Assembly (NCBI GenBank): GCA_014773175.1
Contig: VXCM01001427.1
Span: forward strand, 119,558-183,557
Length of the DNA: 64,000 nucleotides
Source of the DNA: Lucifuga dentata
Taxonomy: Eukaryota > Chordata > Actinopteri > Ophidiiformes > Bythitidae
Direction: 5' to 3'
How positions within the stretch are numbered: position 1 is the stretch's first letter; each line of letters starts with the position of its first letter. This document shows, one piece after another, positions 37,081-51,652 of the stretch. The translations under genes were made by a program, and so were the position numbers. A model generated the notes under the pieces. That model was given only the letters and a program-made list of their open reading frames with translations. It was not told the DNA's origin and made no database searches.

Positions 37081-39242
37081 TTACTTCTTGACTTTGCCCT
37101 GGGCAGCCACGGCCTCCATGGCCTTCCTTACGGTTTCCTCATCTCCCAGGAAAGACATGGGCTTCACAGGCTTCAGGTCTGCGTCCAGCTCGTACACAAT
37201 TGGGATTCCTGTTGGCAGATTCAGCTCCATGATAGCTGCATCAGACATGCCTGGAAGATAGAACGATAGAACAAAAAGACACAGGTCAACAGATATATTA
37301 CAAAAGGAGAAGCTTGTAAGACAGAGCAGAAGGCATAATATGAAGATCAGCTAGCCTGGCAGGGATGATTGAAAAAAGTTGTATTATGGCCAGCATAAAT
37401 TAGAAAATATATTTTTACAAGACAACTTCAATTATAAATGCAGTCTGTATTTGTGGTTACAAAATAATTAATAAACTTTGGAGGCTGCCTACATGCTTAC
37501 ATATAGAAGATACAAAGGTATTATTTATATCAATTGCAGATTTTTTTTATTGACATTGGAAAAACTAAAACTTTTTTTCAGAAAAATGTGAGTTAAGATT
37601 AAACTATTAAAAACTGTATTACTGTAAACAAACATGTGAAAGGCTTAAACAAATGGTGAACAAGCCTAATTATGTTTTATATCATGAGGAAAGAAATATA
37701 TGTTTGAGTCAATGCGAGCCAGCAAAACAAGTTTTCCATAAATTGTGTAAAGCTGTTTATACTTATACTTAAAAAATAATAATAATAATATTATCAGTTA
37801 CATAAGAAGCTTGACTTGCTTTTTTTCCATTCATCCTTAGCTTTGAAATCTGCCATTCTTAACCATGACATTTGCCACCCCTTGAGGCTCTTCCTGTGTC
37901 ACTAACTTATCCATGTCCTGCCACTGCTTGAAAAAGTTCAACCTTTTACAGAAAGGTCGTGACTGTAATGGGAACCAAGCTCATGTCCGTTACCACTGTC
38001 CCTGAGCTCTAGTGAGTTGGTGCTATTTTTATACCTTGTAATCCAGAGTTGTGTCTGTGTCTACTGACATTGATTATTTAGTAGGCTAAGAGGTCTTGTA
38101 TTGTGTGTGATTGCATTTAAGTAGCATTTTTCAGTTTTGCACCCTTATTAAGAATTTAGAATTTATCATGTCAGCAGTCACCTGTAGCTATCACTTGAGT
38201 TCTTCATAGGAAATGTATCATGAAACATGACCTCTGACCTTTCATCTACAGAGCTATCATTTTTCCAAGCACACCCCCATCCCTTATTTTGACCCCAAGG
38301 TTTTAATGGCATCCCTGAGCGTTTCTCACAATTCCCTTTAATCTTTGTTCACATGCATACTGTAATGCTTACCTTCTAAGTGCTTGACGATGCCACGGAG
38401 ACTGTTGCCATGGGCAGCAATGATAACGTTCTTTCCGGCTTTGATTTGAGGAGCGATGACATCATTCCAGAAAGGCAGGGCCCGGGCAATGGTGTCTTTC
38501 AGGGACTCACATGTAGGCAGCTCACCAGCTTTCAGGTCCTTGTAGCGCCGGGACTGCCGATAGTATAGAACAGCTATGGTTAGTTTACTCCCACAACAGC
38601 TGATAAATGTTATGTAAGTGAACACCGAGCCAATGGCATGCAGTGACACTCTACTGTGATCTTTAAAATGGGAAATATAAAACCAATACTTTGATCAATG
38701 CTTTTCCAAATGAATTTAATGCCAACACCTGCTGTATGATTTTCTTGTTATTTAAGGAATGCTAATTTTTGAGTTTATTCTCGCATTTTATTCTCGATCT
38801 CTTTTTCCATTTCCTTTTCCTCTCTTACCTCACTGATGATTTTGGTGAAAGGGTGGTCCTTGTCCATGGGTGGAGGAGGGATGTCAAAGGAGCGACGCCA
38901 GATCTTCACCTGTTCCTCACCGTGCTTTGCAGCAGTCTCGGCCTTGTTAAGTCCAGTGAGGCCACCGTAGTGACGCTCATTCAGATGCCAGGTACGGATA
39001 ACAGGCAGCCACATCTGGTCTGTGCCCTCCATGATGGTCCACAGGGTCTTGATAGCACGTTTCAGCACAGATGTGTAGCACACATCAAACTTCATGCCAG
39101 CCTCCTTGATAGCCTGGGCACCACGCTTAGCCTCCTCCATGCCTTTCTCACTGAGGTCAGCATCGAACCAGCCACAGAAGCGGTTCTCTTGGTTCCAGAC
39201 ACTCTCGCCGTGGCGAACAATAACCAGACGATGGACAGCCAT
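37081..39242 (-). CDS. pgam2: Phosphoglycerate mutase 2 (muscle type)
   Basis: Three exons on the minus strand: 38,829-39,242, 38,373-38,553 and 37,081-37,250. They encode 254 residues, the usual length of a 2,3-bisphosphoglycerate-dependent mutase. The enzyme interconverts 3- and 2-phosphoglycerate in cytosolic glycolysis. The phosphohistidine motif VRHGESVWN places His11 correctly. The acid-base glutamate lies in [11 protein letters not shown], and the second catalytic histidine in [26 protein letters not shown] and EGTDQMW follow the muscle isozyme rather than PGAM1 (which has FSGWYDADL, TSVQKRAI). The tail [14 protein letters not shown] is typical. The start ATG at 39,242 has A at -3. Splice sites are canonical and the three-exon layout is that of vertebrate PGAM2. 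No frameshift or missing catalytic residue is seen. It converges with the syntaxin-like gene. Confidence 0.96.
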
Positions 39243-39364
39243 ATTTAGAATGTTCTCCTGAGGCACTAAAGTTCGCCTGAAATCAAACAGAATGCACAGC
39301 CCTTCTAAGTTGTGCACACACACACTGGCTGACCAACAGTGAGTCCAAGTGGGCATGCCAAACT

Positions 39365-39373
39365 CTTTTTATA
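39365..39373 (-). promoter_or_regulatory. pgam2: TATA box of pgam2
   Basis: TATAAAAAG on the minus strand lies about 120 bases upstream of the start codon. Just upstream is ccatattacgg (39,379-39,389 on the complementary strand), one base away from an SRF CArG box (CC-A/T6-GG). That would suit a muscle gene but is not a perfect site. Confidence 0.55.
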
Positions 39374-41045
39374 GCAGCCCGTAATATGGCTACGCATAGC
39401 AGACAGGCCTCCTTTATTTTCCACCTATAGGAAGCATTCGTCTTCTGATGGACATTCAGGTTAAACCAATGAATGCAGACCTCTGCTTAGCGGTGAGACT
39501 TGGTGGCTGGGAAGGGCAGAGGTCAGATAGTGAGCAAAAATAGTAACATGACTTTTAAAATGAGAGCTCTGGAATAAAAGAGTAAAGATCACACACACAT
39601 TACACAGAGGCGCTCCACGCTATCATGAACAGTTTCACTGTAGCACATTCAAGTGCTGATAGTTTGTATGGTCAGTAAAATATATGTGTTCACAGAGGAT
39701 TTGTCTGTGGAACAATGATGAAAACAAAAATAACATTAAAGCTTGCTGATAGAAAATCAAATTTTGTCTGAAAGATATGGCCCCTGTCCTATTTAGTTAA
39801 TTTGCAAAGGCTACATCTACACACAAACCCACAACACACACACATACACTATGTATGCACAATCAGACTTCATTTGACTAGTACACCCTTGCCACATTGC
39901 ACCACATTGTCCATGGTAATAACTCGCCTGCTACTGCTTTGTGTAGTTTGTAGAAGTACCATATTGTTGTATTTATCCAAATTATTGTGCTTGTTTTTCA
40001 TTTGTTTGTTTGTTTTTAACTTTAAGAAATATCTTACTGTGCTTCTGTTTTATGCATTACTGTTACACATTGGTCCTAGCGGAATGAAATGTCACTACAC
40101 TATGAGTATGTATATGCTGGGCATGGACAAAAAATCTCAGTGTTACTTAAAATAACTATGTTAATCTACAACAGACACACAAATTTATATTTTAAAGAGT
40201 CATTTCTCTCCATCACTTCTAGGAGTTGCTTGATGCCATGTGTGTGTCACTGCATCAGGTAAGCAGTTCTGATTAAACTTGAAAACTATATTACAGAGCA
40301 AAAACTGAAAAAGATGCAATAGCCTAAAAATACAGTGTTAATGGACCTGGTGGCATAATGCCAACCTGTATCACATGGTCATGTGTAAAGAGTAAAATAA
40401 GTAACAAGGATGATGATGCTGCAGTAACAATGCTAAATTTCTCTTCTTGTACTTGGCTGGGCCTCAGATGTGAATTGAACTTAATAATAGAATTTCTGTG
40501 TTACTACAAAACATTCATCAGCTCCTTGTAACCATTAGCAATAGTTACAGATGGGAGGGACATAAGTCTAATTTATAGGTAAAAGTTTTAGCAATTTCAG
40601 TTTTTGACAAAATTTGCCACAATCATTCTTAGTTCAAGAACATTAAAAGACATCCCTCTCAGTCTGCTGTTAAATTAAAACTGTTGGCTTATCGGGTGTT
40701 CTGGCCTTGTTTCCCAGTGTTTGGCTCCTAGCCACCTTGGGAGACTTTTCTTGGCCAGACTGTTGAAGTTGGCATATGAGGTGGTCGGCATGTTATCCTA
40801 TAGAAGCTACCAAATTTGATAATTTACCACAACAAAGGAGAAATAATAATGAAAAATGTGAAACCTATGATGAACAGGCTCCATCCTTATTGTTTTGGGG
40901 TATACCCTTCTTCATTTTTTTCCAACTGTCTGCATATGTAGTTGTGATACGGTATATGCCATGGTTGGCATAAACCGTTTTGAATATATACCACAGCAGT
41001 TTGACCTTGCATCAGACAGATAACATAATGTGCATAAGTGAGTGT

Positions 41046-41180
41046 GTGACCTTCACCGGCCCTCCTTGACTAACCTATCATGTTTTATTTAAAACTAATA
41101 ATCAATTTCTACNGTGACCTTCACCGGCCCTCCTTGACTAACCTATCATGTTTTATTTAAAACTAATAATCAATTTCTAC
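41046..41180. repeat. 67-bp direct duplication around a single N (probable assembly scar)
   Basis: Bases 41,046-41,112 and 41,114-41,180 repeat the same unit (gtgaccttcaccggccctcc...caatttctac) around N at 41,113. There is nothing repetitive in the unit itself, which makes a failed contig merge the simplest explanation. Confidence 0.88.
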
Positions 41181-42071
41181 CCTTTGTACTGATCTTCAGG
41201 CCAGTGTGGTCTTGGATTGGCCAAAGCAGGGGCATCCCTGCCTCAGATAGCTCTAAAAATCTTCCATCTTCGTGACTGACAGTTCAGGATCCATGATGAC
41301 ACAAATGTTTCTGTACACACTACTTCAGCTAAAGACTGAAGAAGATCTCCACAAACAGACTGTGACATGCTTTATAGTTCATTACAAGCTGTGCTCCAGT
41401 TTGGTGCGAATTAATATATTTCCATGGTCAGTATTCTGATGAATTTATCTAATCTGTGTTCTACTCTATGCATTTATCTGTCGATTGATCTGTGATATGT
41501 GTTTTTTGATATATTAATTCAACTTCATATATACATATTCAACTGATACTTCTTTTAATATTAGCAGTGATTGTACAAACTCTTTTGCATTTGCATTTTT
41601 CCTCCACTTGGCTGCAAAAACTAGTATAGCACATTCTGGTTCATTTGATAGTGGTACCCCAAACTGGGGGATGCTTCTATGGTATATGACAACTTTATAA
41701 TGTGAATGATTAAATTACTGTAACTCTAATAAAGGGTTGGTAAATGTGATTTGTAAAACATCACAGTCAGCCACTTAATCATTTTAACTTGGAGGCTAAT
41801 GGTCTGCTGTCTCTCTCTGTCGTATTTCTCCAGGTCATGTAAGCTGCTTGTCCACCTGTGCAGATTGGCAGACTGCTGTGATGGCAGGAAAAACTGTGCA
41901 CATCAGGCGGGTTTTAGTGATCACAGGATGACTCAGCAGCATTCTGGCTGTCAGTGAAGTCCTACGCCTCCCTGTGCCTTTCTTGTTGCTGTTTGGTGCA
42001 CAAAACTGCCTGTAAGTCCTGGGGGTCTTTGCTGTATAGATAAACTACTGGAACACCTACACTGATGGATT

Positions 42072-42076
42072 ACACA

Positions 42077-42129
<53 letters not shown>
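42072..42129. repeat. (CA)n microsatellite
   Basis: A CA run with two CATA interruptions. Confidence 0.9.
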
Positions 42130-42130
<1 letters not shown>

Positions 42131-42411
42131 GGCAGACAGGAAAAGAAAATGCCTGTCAGTGACTGAGGATTGACCTGTCAGGGTATCCGTGCTGCAGATG
42201 AGAGGGGAAGACTCTTTTTCTCTTTTGGAGAAAGAACAGCTACACCTGTCAGAAGTCCAAAAAATACAAAACATATATTCTTTTAGGATCCACGTTGTTA
42301 AAAAGTACATATATTATGTTCATGTTTTTGTAAGTGATCATATCACAGGAAGTTATCTGATCACAGGAAGTACTTGAAGAGTTCACATTACATATTATTA
42401 GGGACAAAGTA

Positions 42412-42444
<33 letters not shown>

Positions 42445-42606
42445 CTCTATCTATCTATCTATCTATCATCTATATCGATTGATCTAATATCTAATATCTA
42501 GTATAATATAATNTCTATCTATCTATCTATCTATCATCTATATCGATTGATCTAATATCTAATATCTAGTATAATATAATATAATATAATATAATATAAT
42601 ATAATC
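42412..42606. repeat. (ATCT)n and (ATAAT)n compound repeat with 67-bp scar
   Basis: An ATCT tract is followed by catctatatcgattgatc and an ATAAT run. The 67-base block 42,446-42,512 is repeated as 42,514-42,580 around N at 42,513, so the real locus probably contains one block. Confidence 0.85.
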
Positions 42607-43227
42607 TATGGGCACTATCAAGTGAAGGACTTTAACATGTGTCTTCTTATCTCATCAGCAAGTTTACCCCAAGTTTATCATTGCAAATCTTTTGAAGTTA
42701 TGGATGTAGTTTTACTCTCTACAGTAGGAGAGATGCTGTGTCATTGTTCAGCTCTGTAGGTGTGTGTGTGTTGCTGTGAAAATAGAACAACCCCCTCCCT
42801 CCCTCTCTCCTCCCCTCTCATCCACTCTCAGGATGCCAGGATGAGGATGACAAGGCTTACATTCAAATATGTTTTAGCCAAAATCTCCTATTATTTATTT
42901 TTCTGTCAGTTGTGTCATGGTCAAAGTCTCATATTTTGGAATTCAATCCACTTTATTGCTATATATATCACAATATAGTGTTATTTGTAGTTGTGTGATG
43001 TGTAGTGTTGTTTTGTTTGGAAATGTGACTGTGTGATAATTTCCTTGTCAAATTTCAGGACACAACAAATAGAAACATGTAGTGGTATAACATGCAATTT
43101 TGCAGCCTCTTCCTTCCTGTCCTCTCTCTCTCTCTAACTCCAATTACTTGCCATTGCAGTGTAAACCTATCGATTTTGCACTGTCAGAGTTTGAGGACAG
43201 CGCCTGCGTCAGAGCTCAGCATCCTGC

Positions 43228-43235
43228 TATAAAAG
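43228..43235 (+). promoter_or_regulatory. nefl: TATA box of nefl
   Basis: TATAAAAG lies 131 bases upstream of the nefl start codon and implies a leader of about 100 bases. Confidence 0.65.
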
Positions 43236-43358
43236 CACCGGCTACTGCAGCAGCAAGCACTCCAGAATCTGAGCTCTTCCTACACTTCCACATACACACA
43301 CACAACACACACACACACAGAGGAGAGGGAGAGCAGCCTGTCCTCCCAAAACTCAGCT

Positions 43359-46059
<2,701 letters not shown>

Positions 46060-46321
46060 GCCAGTCGCCTCAGCAACAGTCAGCTCAGAGTCCACATGCA
46101 AACCTCAGATCAGTCAACAGTAGAAGCATCTGTGTGCTATCCTCTCTACTCTGCTTATTAACGTGATGCTCAAGAAAAAAACTGTAATAGTCATTTATTG
46201 TAACAAATCAAACTGCTTCTCAGTATCCAGAAAAGTCCATACTTGTCAGATTACACGCTTGCGGATATGTGTGTGTGTGTGTAACTGTAAGAAACATGGA
46301 GTGCATGACTTTTGGATGGTA

Positions 46322-46327
46322 AATAAA
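46322..46327 (+). terminator. nefl: Polyadenylation signal of nefl
   Basis: AATAAA about 265 bases after the nefl stop codon, the first clear signal downstream. Confidence 0.6.
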
Positions 46328-48946
46328 AACAGTCAAATTGCAAATGTGTCATTGCATTTCAACAGGGTTTGATGCATTCACATTCAGCTGTATTATATTA
46401 GCTTTAGGGTATAGAGACATACATTTATACACATATTAACACCTGAAAACTGTCTAAAACTACATCAGTCTTTTACTTTAACCTCAGTCATGTCTCATAG
46501 TGGATCTGGTGATTTAAACCACAAAATTTCATATTACAGCATCACGTCCCTGATCATTCACCTACTTTTGTCCCAGAATTTATTTGGTATAATGTCAATT
46601 AGTGGTGCAAACAATTGATATATTCACTTTATTATGAAAAATATTTTCAAGCCATTAAACTTTAATACCTGACACTTGAGAATCCTAAGAAGATTCTAAG
46701 GCCCCATGACTGGGTAGGGCCCTTGACTTGTTGAGGTGGTGGAGGAAATGAGGTGGTGAGAGGTCCACAATCTGGGCCCAAAACCTGCATCCCTGCTCAA
46801 GAGAGATATAAAAGATGAAGTCTAAGGAGAATATAAAACAACCATTCATGCTCCTCCAAGTGCCTGATTGCTATAAAACTATACTACTAGAAGTAAAACT
46901 ATAGTACTAAACTATAGTAACTATAGTAGTAAAACTAGCAGTAGTAAAACTAGTAAAGCTATAATACTAAACTATAGTAAAATTATAGTACTAGAATTAG
47001 AAGGAACCATTTTCCTACTAGGATACAAAGTTCCCATAACCATCAAGCTGTAGTTTAGATGTAAATGATGTCAAGTGAAACAAAGAAACAGATTCATAAT
47101 CAGACCACACATGCATACAAACATACTTATACAGCTATAAGATTTCTATTAAGTCCCTACAAGATTTTTACAAGATTTTGGTGATGTAACAACTGTAACT
47201 GAAACAAGGTAATGATCACATCAGTATCTTAATAAAAAAACAAAACAAAACAAAACAAAAAATTCTTAAGCTAAACTGGCAACCCTGAAAAGTGAATATA
47301 CAAGTGGTTAATGAGACAGTTTGTGTTTTCCATAAGAGTTTCAACAAAGAAACTTGGGCCACTAATTTGACAGAAAGACCAGTAATAGGTCATCTTATAG
47401 TTTGTTGTTTCATTACACAGGTGCATCTATAAACAGACACAATATGGGAAGCAGACGTCACATGCCACACAAAATACACACGGATGCGTGTCATGTTTTG
47501 ACTGTAGTGGCACCTGCAGCTTCTCTAATTATGATTTTCCTTGAGCAGGCATAAAAATTAGATATTTGCAGCATTAGATCCTTTCCATCAGGTATGATGC
47601 TCACAGCACTGGTGGTGATTAAAGGAAACTTCAGACAAGTTTTATTACCTTACACCAAGTCTCTGAGCTTTAACATCTGATATCACTCTGGGTTCGTTGT
47701 TACTCCCAACACACAGCAAAACAAAACTGCACATTTAATGCCTCTTGGCAAATTTGTTCACTTGCACATGATGCAAATCTAGTGTTGAAAGAAATCTTTA
47801 AGCAGTCCATTAAAAGATATGCCAGGAAAGCATGGACAGTGAAATTGTTTCACAGTGGCTGGTTTAAAATTAAAGCTTTGTTCAAAAGAAAAAAAGTGAC
47901 ATGGTCATAAAAATGATTAATGGCAGGAAATGAATCCAAATCCTGAAATGTTTAATATTGTATCAGTTAGGTTAAGTCAATGATATTACTCTAATCACTG
48001 ACTAGATCCTCAATATTTAACAGCTCTTGTATGATCAGATTTTTAGAGCTCATTACTTTCCCAATTTAACCATCTTTTGAACATCAATCATTACTTTCTT
48101 TGCAAGGGGTGCTGAATATTCACATAGCCACTAAAAGGCGTTCTGGTTAAATGTGGAATCCACTACAAAGGATATGAAGGTCACCTGGGTACAGAGGCAG
48201 AGAAAACTCTCAAAAAGTTTTGTTATGTGCATTATGCATATTTAAATATCTATTGCAAGCTGTCTCCACAATATTTAGTAAAAATGTCTGGTAGTTAAAT
48301 CAGTTTAATTTATAGTAGTCATAACAGCTGTCTACACATTGTTTTATCCTACAGAGGTGACAGCCAACTACCTAAAATCAGGTGTGTTTAACCAATCCAA
48401 GCCCTGATCTGGGAGGCACCGATTCTTAATCAAGTGAACACACCTGATTTAGTTCATCAGGTGTGAAGAGAACAGGGAGAGATGGAAATATGTAGCATAA
48501 TGTTTGAAAACTTGTTTAAGAATAATATGAAATGACAAAAGACATTGTACTTCATAGACATTTATTGAGCAAATGCTGCTGGGAAATCGTTCATGGTGAG
48601 TAAATTATGGGATTGCAAACAGTAGCACCTCATTTATATTCTGTATTTAAATTCAAGTCCATCCTATGCATACAAGAATGCATGTATCTGCGCATTTACA
48701 GTATTTTTCAGTTGCACTCAGGTAAACATAACAGACACAAATAAAAAGCGTGTTTAAGGCGTTTCTTCAGGTTCATTAAGCTTTAATTGCTTCAGGTATT
48801 GAATGTATATGGTCATGAATTTCTCACATCATTGCCCTTCTCTTTCTTCACTGTATGTTGTGTATTTGTCATTTTGGCTCAGTTCGTGTCTTCATATATC
48901 AAGTAAGGCTTTGTCAGTAGAGCAGTGTGTGGAGGACCCCCCACCT
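46328..48946. other. Intergenic between nefl and nefm 3' ends
   Basis: No gene was recognised. At about 46,868-47,000 short words based on ACTATAGTA recur irregularly. At 48,375-48,388 and 48,437-48,450 there are perfect 14-base inverted arms (aaatcaggtgtgtt), and catcaggtgtg recurs directly at 48,454-48,464. That pattern probably belongs to a short fish repeat. A second AATAAA on the minus strand (48,561-48,566) could be a distal nefm polyadenylation site. Confidence 0.45.
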
Positions 48947-49000
48947 NNNNNNNNNNNNNNNNNNNNNNNNNNNNNNNNNNNNNNNNNNNNNNNNNNNNNN
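48947..49000. other. Assembly gap (54 N)
   Basis: A run of N between ggaccccccacct and ccccatgagctc, downstream of nefm. No coding sequence is affected. Confidence 0.95.
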
Positions 49001-49184
49001 CCCCATGAGCTCACCCATGAACTGCAGAAAGAAAGAAAAGAGGATAAAATATCTCACTCGCTTGCTCCTGACTGCGTCTGCAGCGAAGCCCATTTAAAGC
49101 TTTCACTCAACATGCATTTTGAAATTTGTAGCATTGTTTTGGCTTCTTTCTATGCTTTGTCTTGTATGTTTGAGAGTTGTTATC

Positions 49185-49190
49185 TTTATT
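49185..49190 (-). terminator. nefm: Candidate polyadenylation signal of nefm
   Basis: AATAAA on the minus strand, about 115 bases after the nefm stop. A second candidate lies at 48,561-48,566 beyond the gap, so alternative 3' ends are possible. Confidence 0.45.
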
Positions 49191-49303
49191 ACATCGCTCT
49201 AGCTGTATGATTTCTTTGTTATGTTAGTTTTGGGTTGATTGCTTGTCTTTGTGTCCTCTCCTCTGGTCCCTGTCCTCCACAGGATCAGCTGGAGGGAGTC
49301 TGC

Positions 49304-51591
49304 TCATTCGGCCTCTGTCACCTGCTTGACAGACTGAGTGGAGTGTTTCTCCGTCTTCTTGGTGGAGACCACCTTCTCCTGCAGCACCTCCTCCACATCC
49401 TTCACTGTCTCAGTCACAGTGATGGATTTAGTGACATGCTTAGAGCCATCTTCTCCAGTGGTGATTGTCTCCACGGTCTTGGTGATCACCACTTTCTGGC
49501 TGGAATCATCCTTGACGGGACTCTCATCTACGCCATTGGTGATCACATCAACTTCTTTTGCCCCCTTATCTTCTGTCTTCTCTACATCTCCATTCATGGC
49601 GACGTCCTTCTTTTCTACCTTTTTTCCTTCGGTTGAAGCACTCTTTTTCTCAGATTTTTCTTCAACAGCTTTAGGAGCCTCTGACTTGGTGGTCTCGGTC
49701 TTTGGGGACTCAGCTTTTGGGGATTCGGATTTTGGTGAGCCTGCCTTAGGGGATTCAGACTTAGGGGATGCAGGCTTAGGAGATTCAGATTTAGGAGATG
49801 CAGGTTTCGGTGATTCAGACTTGGGGGAAGCAGGCTTTGGAGATTCAGATTTTGGCGACTCTGGTTTGGAGGCCTCTGTCTTGGAAGACTCTTCCTTCTT
49901 TGCCTCAGGCTTTGCACCTTCACCCTTGGGGGCCTCTGTTTTGGGAACTTCTGTCTTGGCTACTGATGCCTTATCTTTGTCTGATTTGTCCTCTGCTTTC
50001 TCATCCTTTACCTGTTTATCATCTTTGACCTCCTCTTTTCCCTCTTCCTCTTTCTCATCCCCACTTTTAGATGCTTTGTCAGTGCCTGCATCTTCATCCT
50101 GATCACCACCCTCTTCTTCACCCCCTTCTTCTGCTGCTTCATCTTCTCCTCCACTGGCCTCTTTGTCTCCTGCCTTCTCTTTGTCAGGAGAAGCTTTAGA
50201 CTCTGGAGCTTTGGAGCATAATACTGTTTCCTCAACTTCCTCTTCCTCGCCTCCCTCTTCTGCTCCTTCTCCTTCATTAGTTCCCTCAGCATCATCCCCC
50301 TTTTTTCCCTCATCCTCACCTTCTCCCTCACCTACTTCTTCTTTTTCACTCTCCTCACCACCTTCACCCTCCCCCTCTTCATCCTCATTTTCCCCTTTTC
50401 CCTCATCCTGCTCTTCCTCCTTTGTGGGTGCACTTGCACTAACTTTGGCTTCAGTGGCAGAAATTACTTCTTCCTCCTCACCCTCAGCCTCACCCTCTCC
50501 CTCTTCCCCCTCACCCTCTTCCCCCTCACCCTCTCCTTCATCACCCTCTGCTTCTTCTCCCTCTGCTTCATCACCCTCTCCTCTCTCCTCTCCCTCCTCC
50601 TCCTCATCTCCTCCCGCAGACAGCTCTTGTGCTATTTCTGCCAGGGCCTCATCCATGTCAGCCTTATCATCTTCCACCCTTGTCTCCTCAATGATCTCCT
50701 CGACAAACTTGTGCTGCACCTTAAGCTTGGGAGTTTCTTTAGACTTAGAGATTTTGGCAGAGGTCATTGCCTGGCGATAGGGGAAAGTACTGAAGTGAGT
50801 CTCCTCTCCCTCAAGGAGTTTCCTGGAAGGGCAAAATGTACACATTAGCATTTCAATTCCTCATCTAATACAAATGTAAAGGAAAAGATTGAAAAAGTTT
50901 GCTCCAAAATACTTTTGAAATATCAATAATAAATCTGAGCTGGTTTGTGTCAGTTATAAATTAAAATTAGCTTTTTTGTAGGCATCTGTGGGCATAAATC
51001 ACAGTTTCAGTACCTGTATGCAGCAATTTCAATGTCCAACGCCATCTTGACATTGAGCAGGTCCTGGTACTCACGCAGGTGACGTGCCATCTCCCATTTG
51101 GTGCTCTTAAGCTCATTATCCAACTGATGAATAGTTTCCTGAGGAAAGACAAAACAATGAAATTGTTAATTAAGTATAAGAGATATTTTCTTCGTCTAAT
51201 CCACATTTTAAGACATTTTCAATGCAAGGTATTAGAAAATGTTTCCACTTGCATATGAATGAAATACAGTCCAAGTCAACTGCACAAATTATATAAACTC
51301 TGTCCAATAAAGTCTGTTACTATAAAAAAATATAAAATATATTTTATATATACATATTTTATATATAAAATATTTTGACGCAATACAGTAGTTTGGAGAT
51401 GGTGAATGCTGCTGTTTCAAGGACAGCCTCCACACTCGTTCGAGAAAATCCCGCAGCCCCCCCCCCCCCNCCCCCCACATCTGATGTGTTGTAAGGACAG
51501 AGCCAGTGATGGCATCGACCCATGCCTCTGACTCAGCAAATGAGATAGACAGAGGGGGAGATACAGCCACACACACACAGAGAGAGCGAGA

Positions 51592-51652
<61 letters not shown>

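Larger units (their letters stand above)
39374..43227. other. Intergenic between pgam2 and nefl
   Basis: No gene was recognised between these divergent genes. At about 39,830-40,150 the phrases ccacattgtccatggtaat and tagcggaatgaaatgtcact resemble the 3' end of a fish LINE (weak). The rest is AT-rich single-copy-looking sequence plus simple repeats and two assembly duplications. Confidence 0.45.

Noticed and set aside
38769..39248. 159-codon plus-strand frame across pgam2 exon 1
   Set aside because: It is the antisense of a well-conserved enzyme exon and has no independent support.
42446..42580. Apparent real tandem duplication of a microsatellite block
   Set aside because: The exact 67-bp repeat around a single N fits the window-wide assembly pattern better than biology.
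49338..50780. Plus-strand Ser/Pro-rich and Gly/Asp-rich frames across nefm exon 3
   Set aside because: They are antisense shadows of the repetitive nefm tail. The minus-strand frame matches NEFM from end to end.
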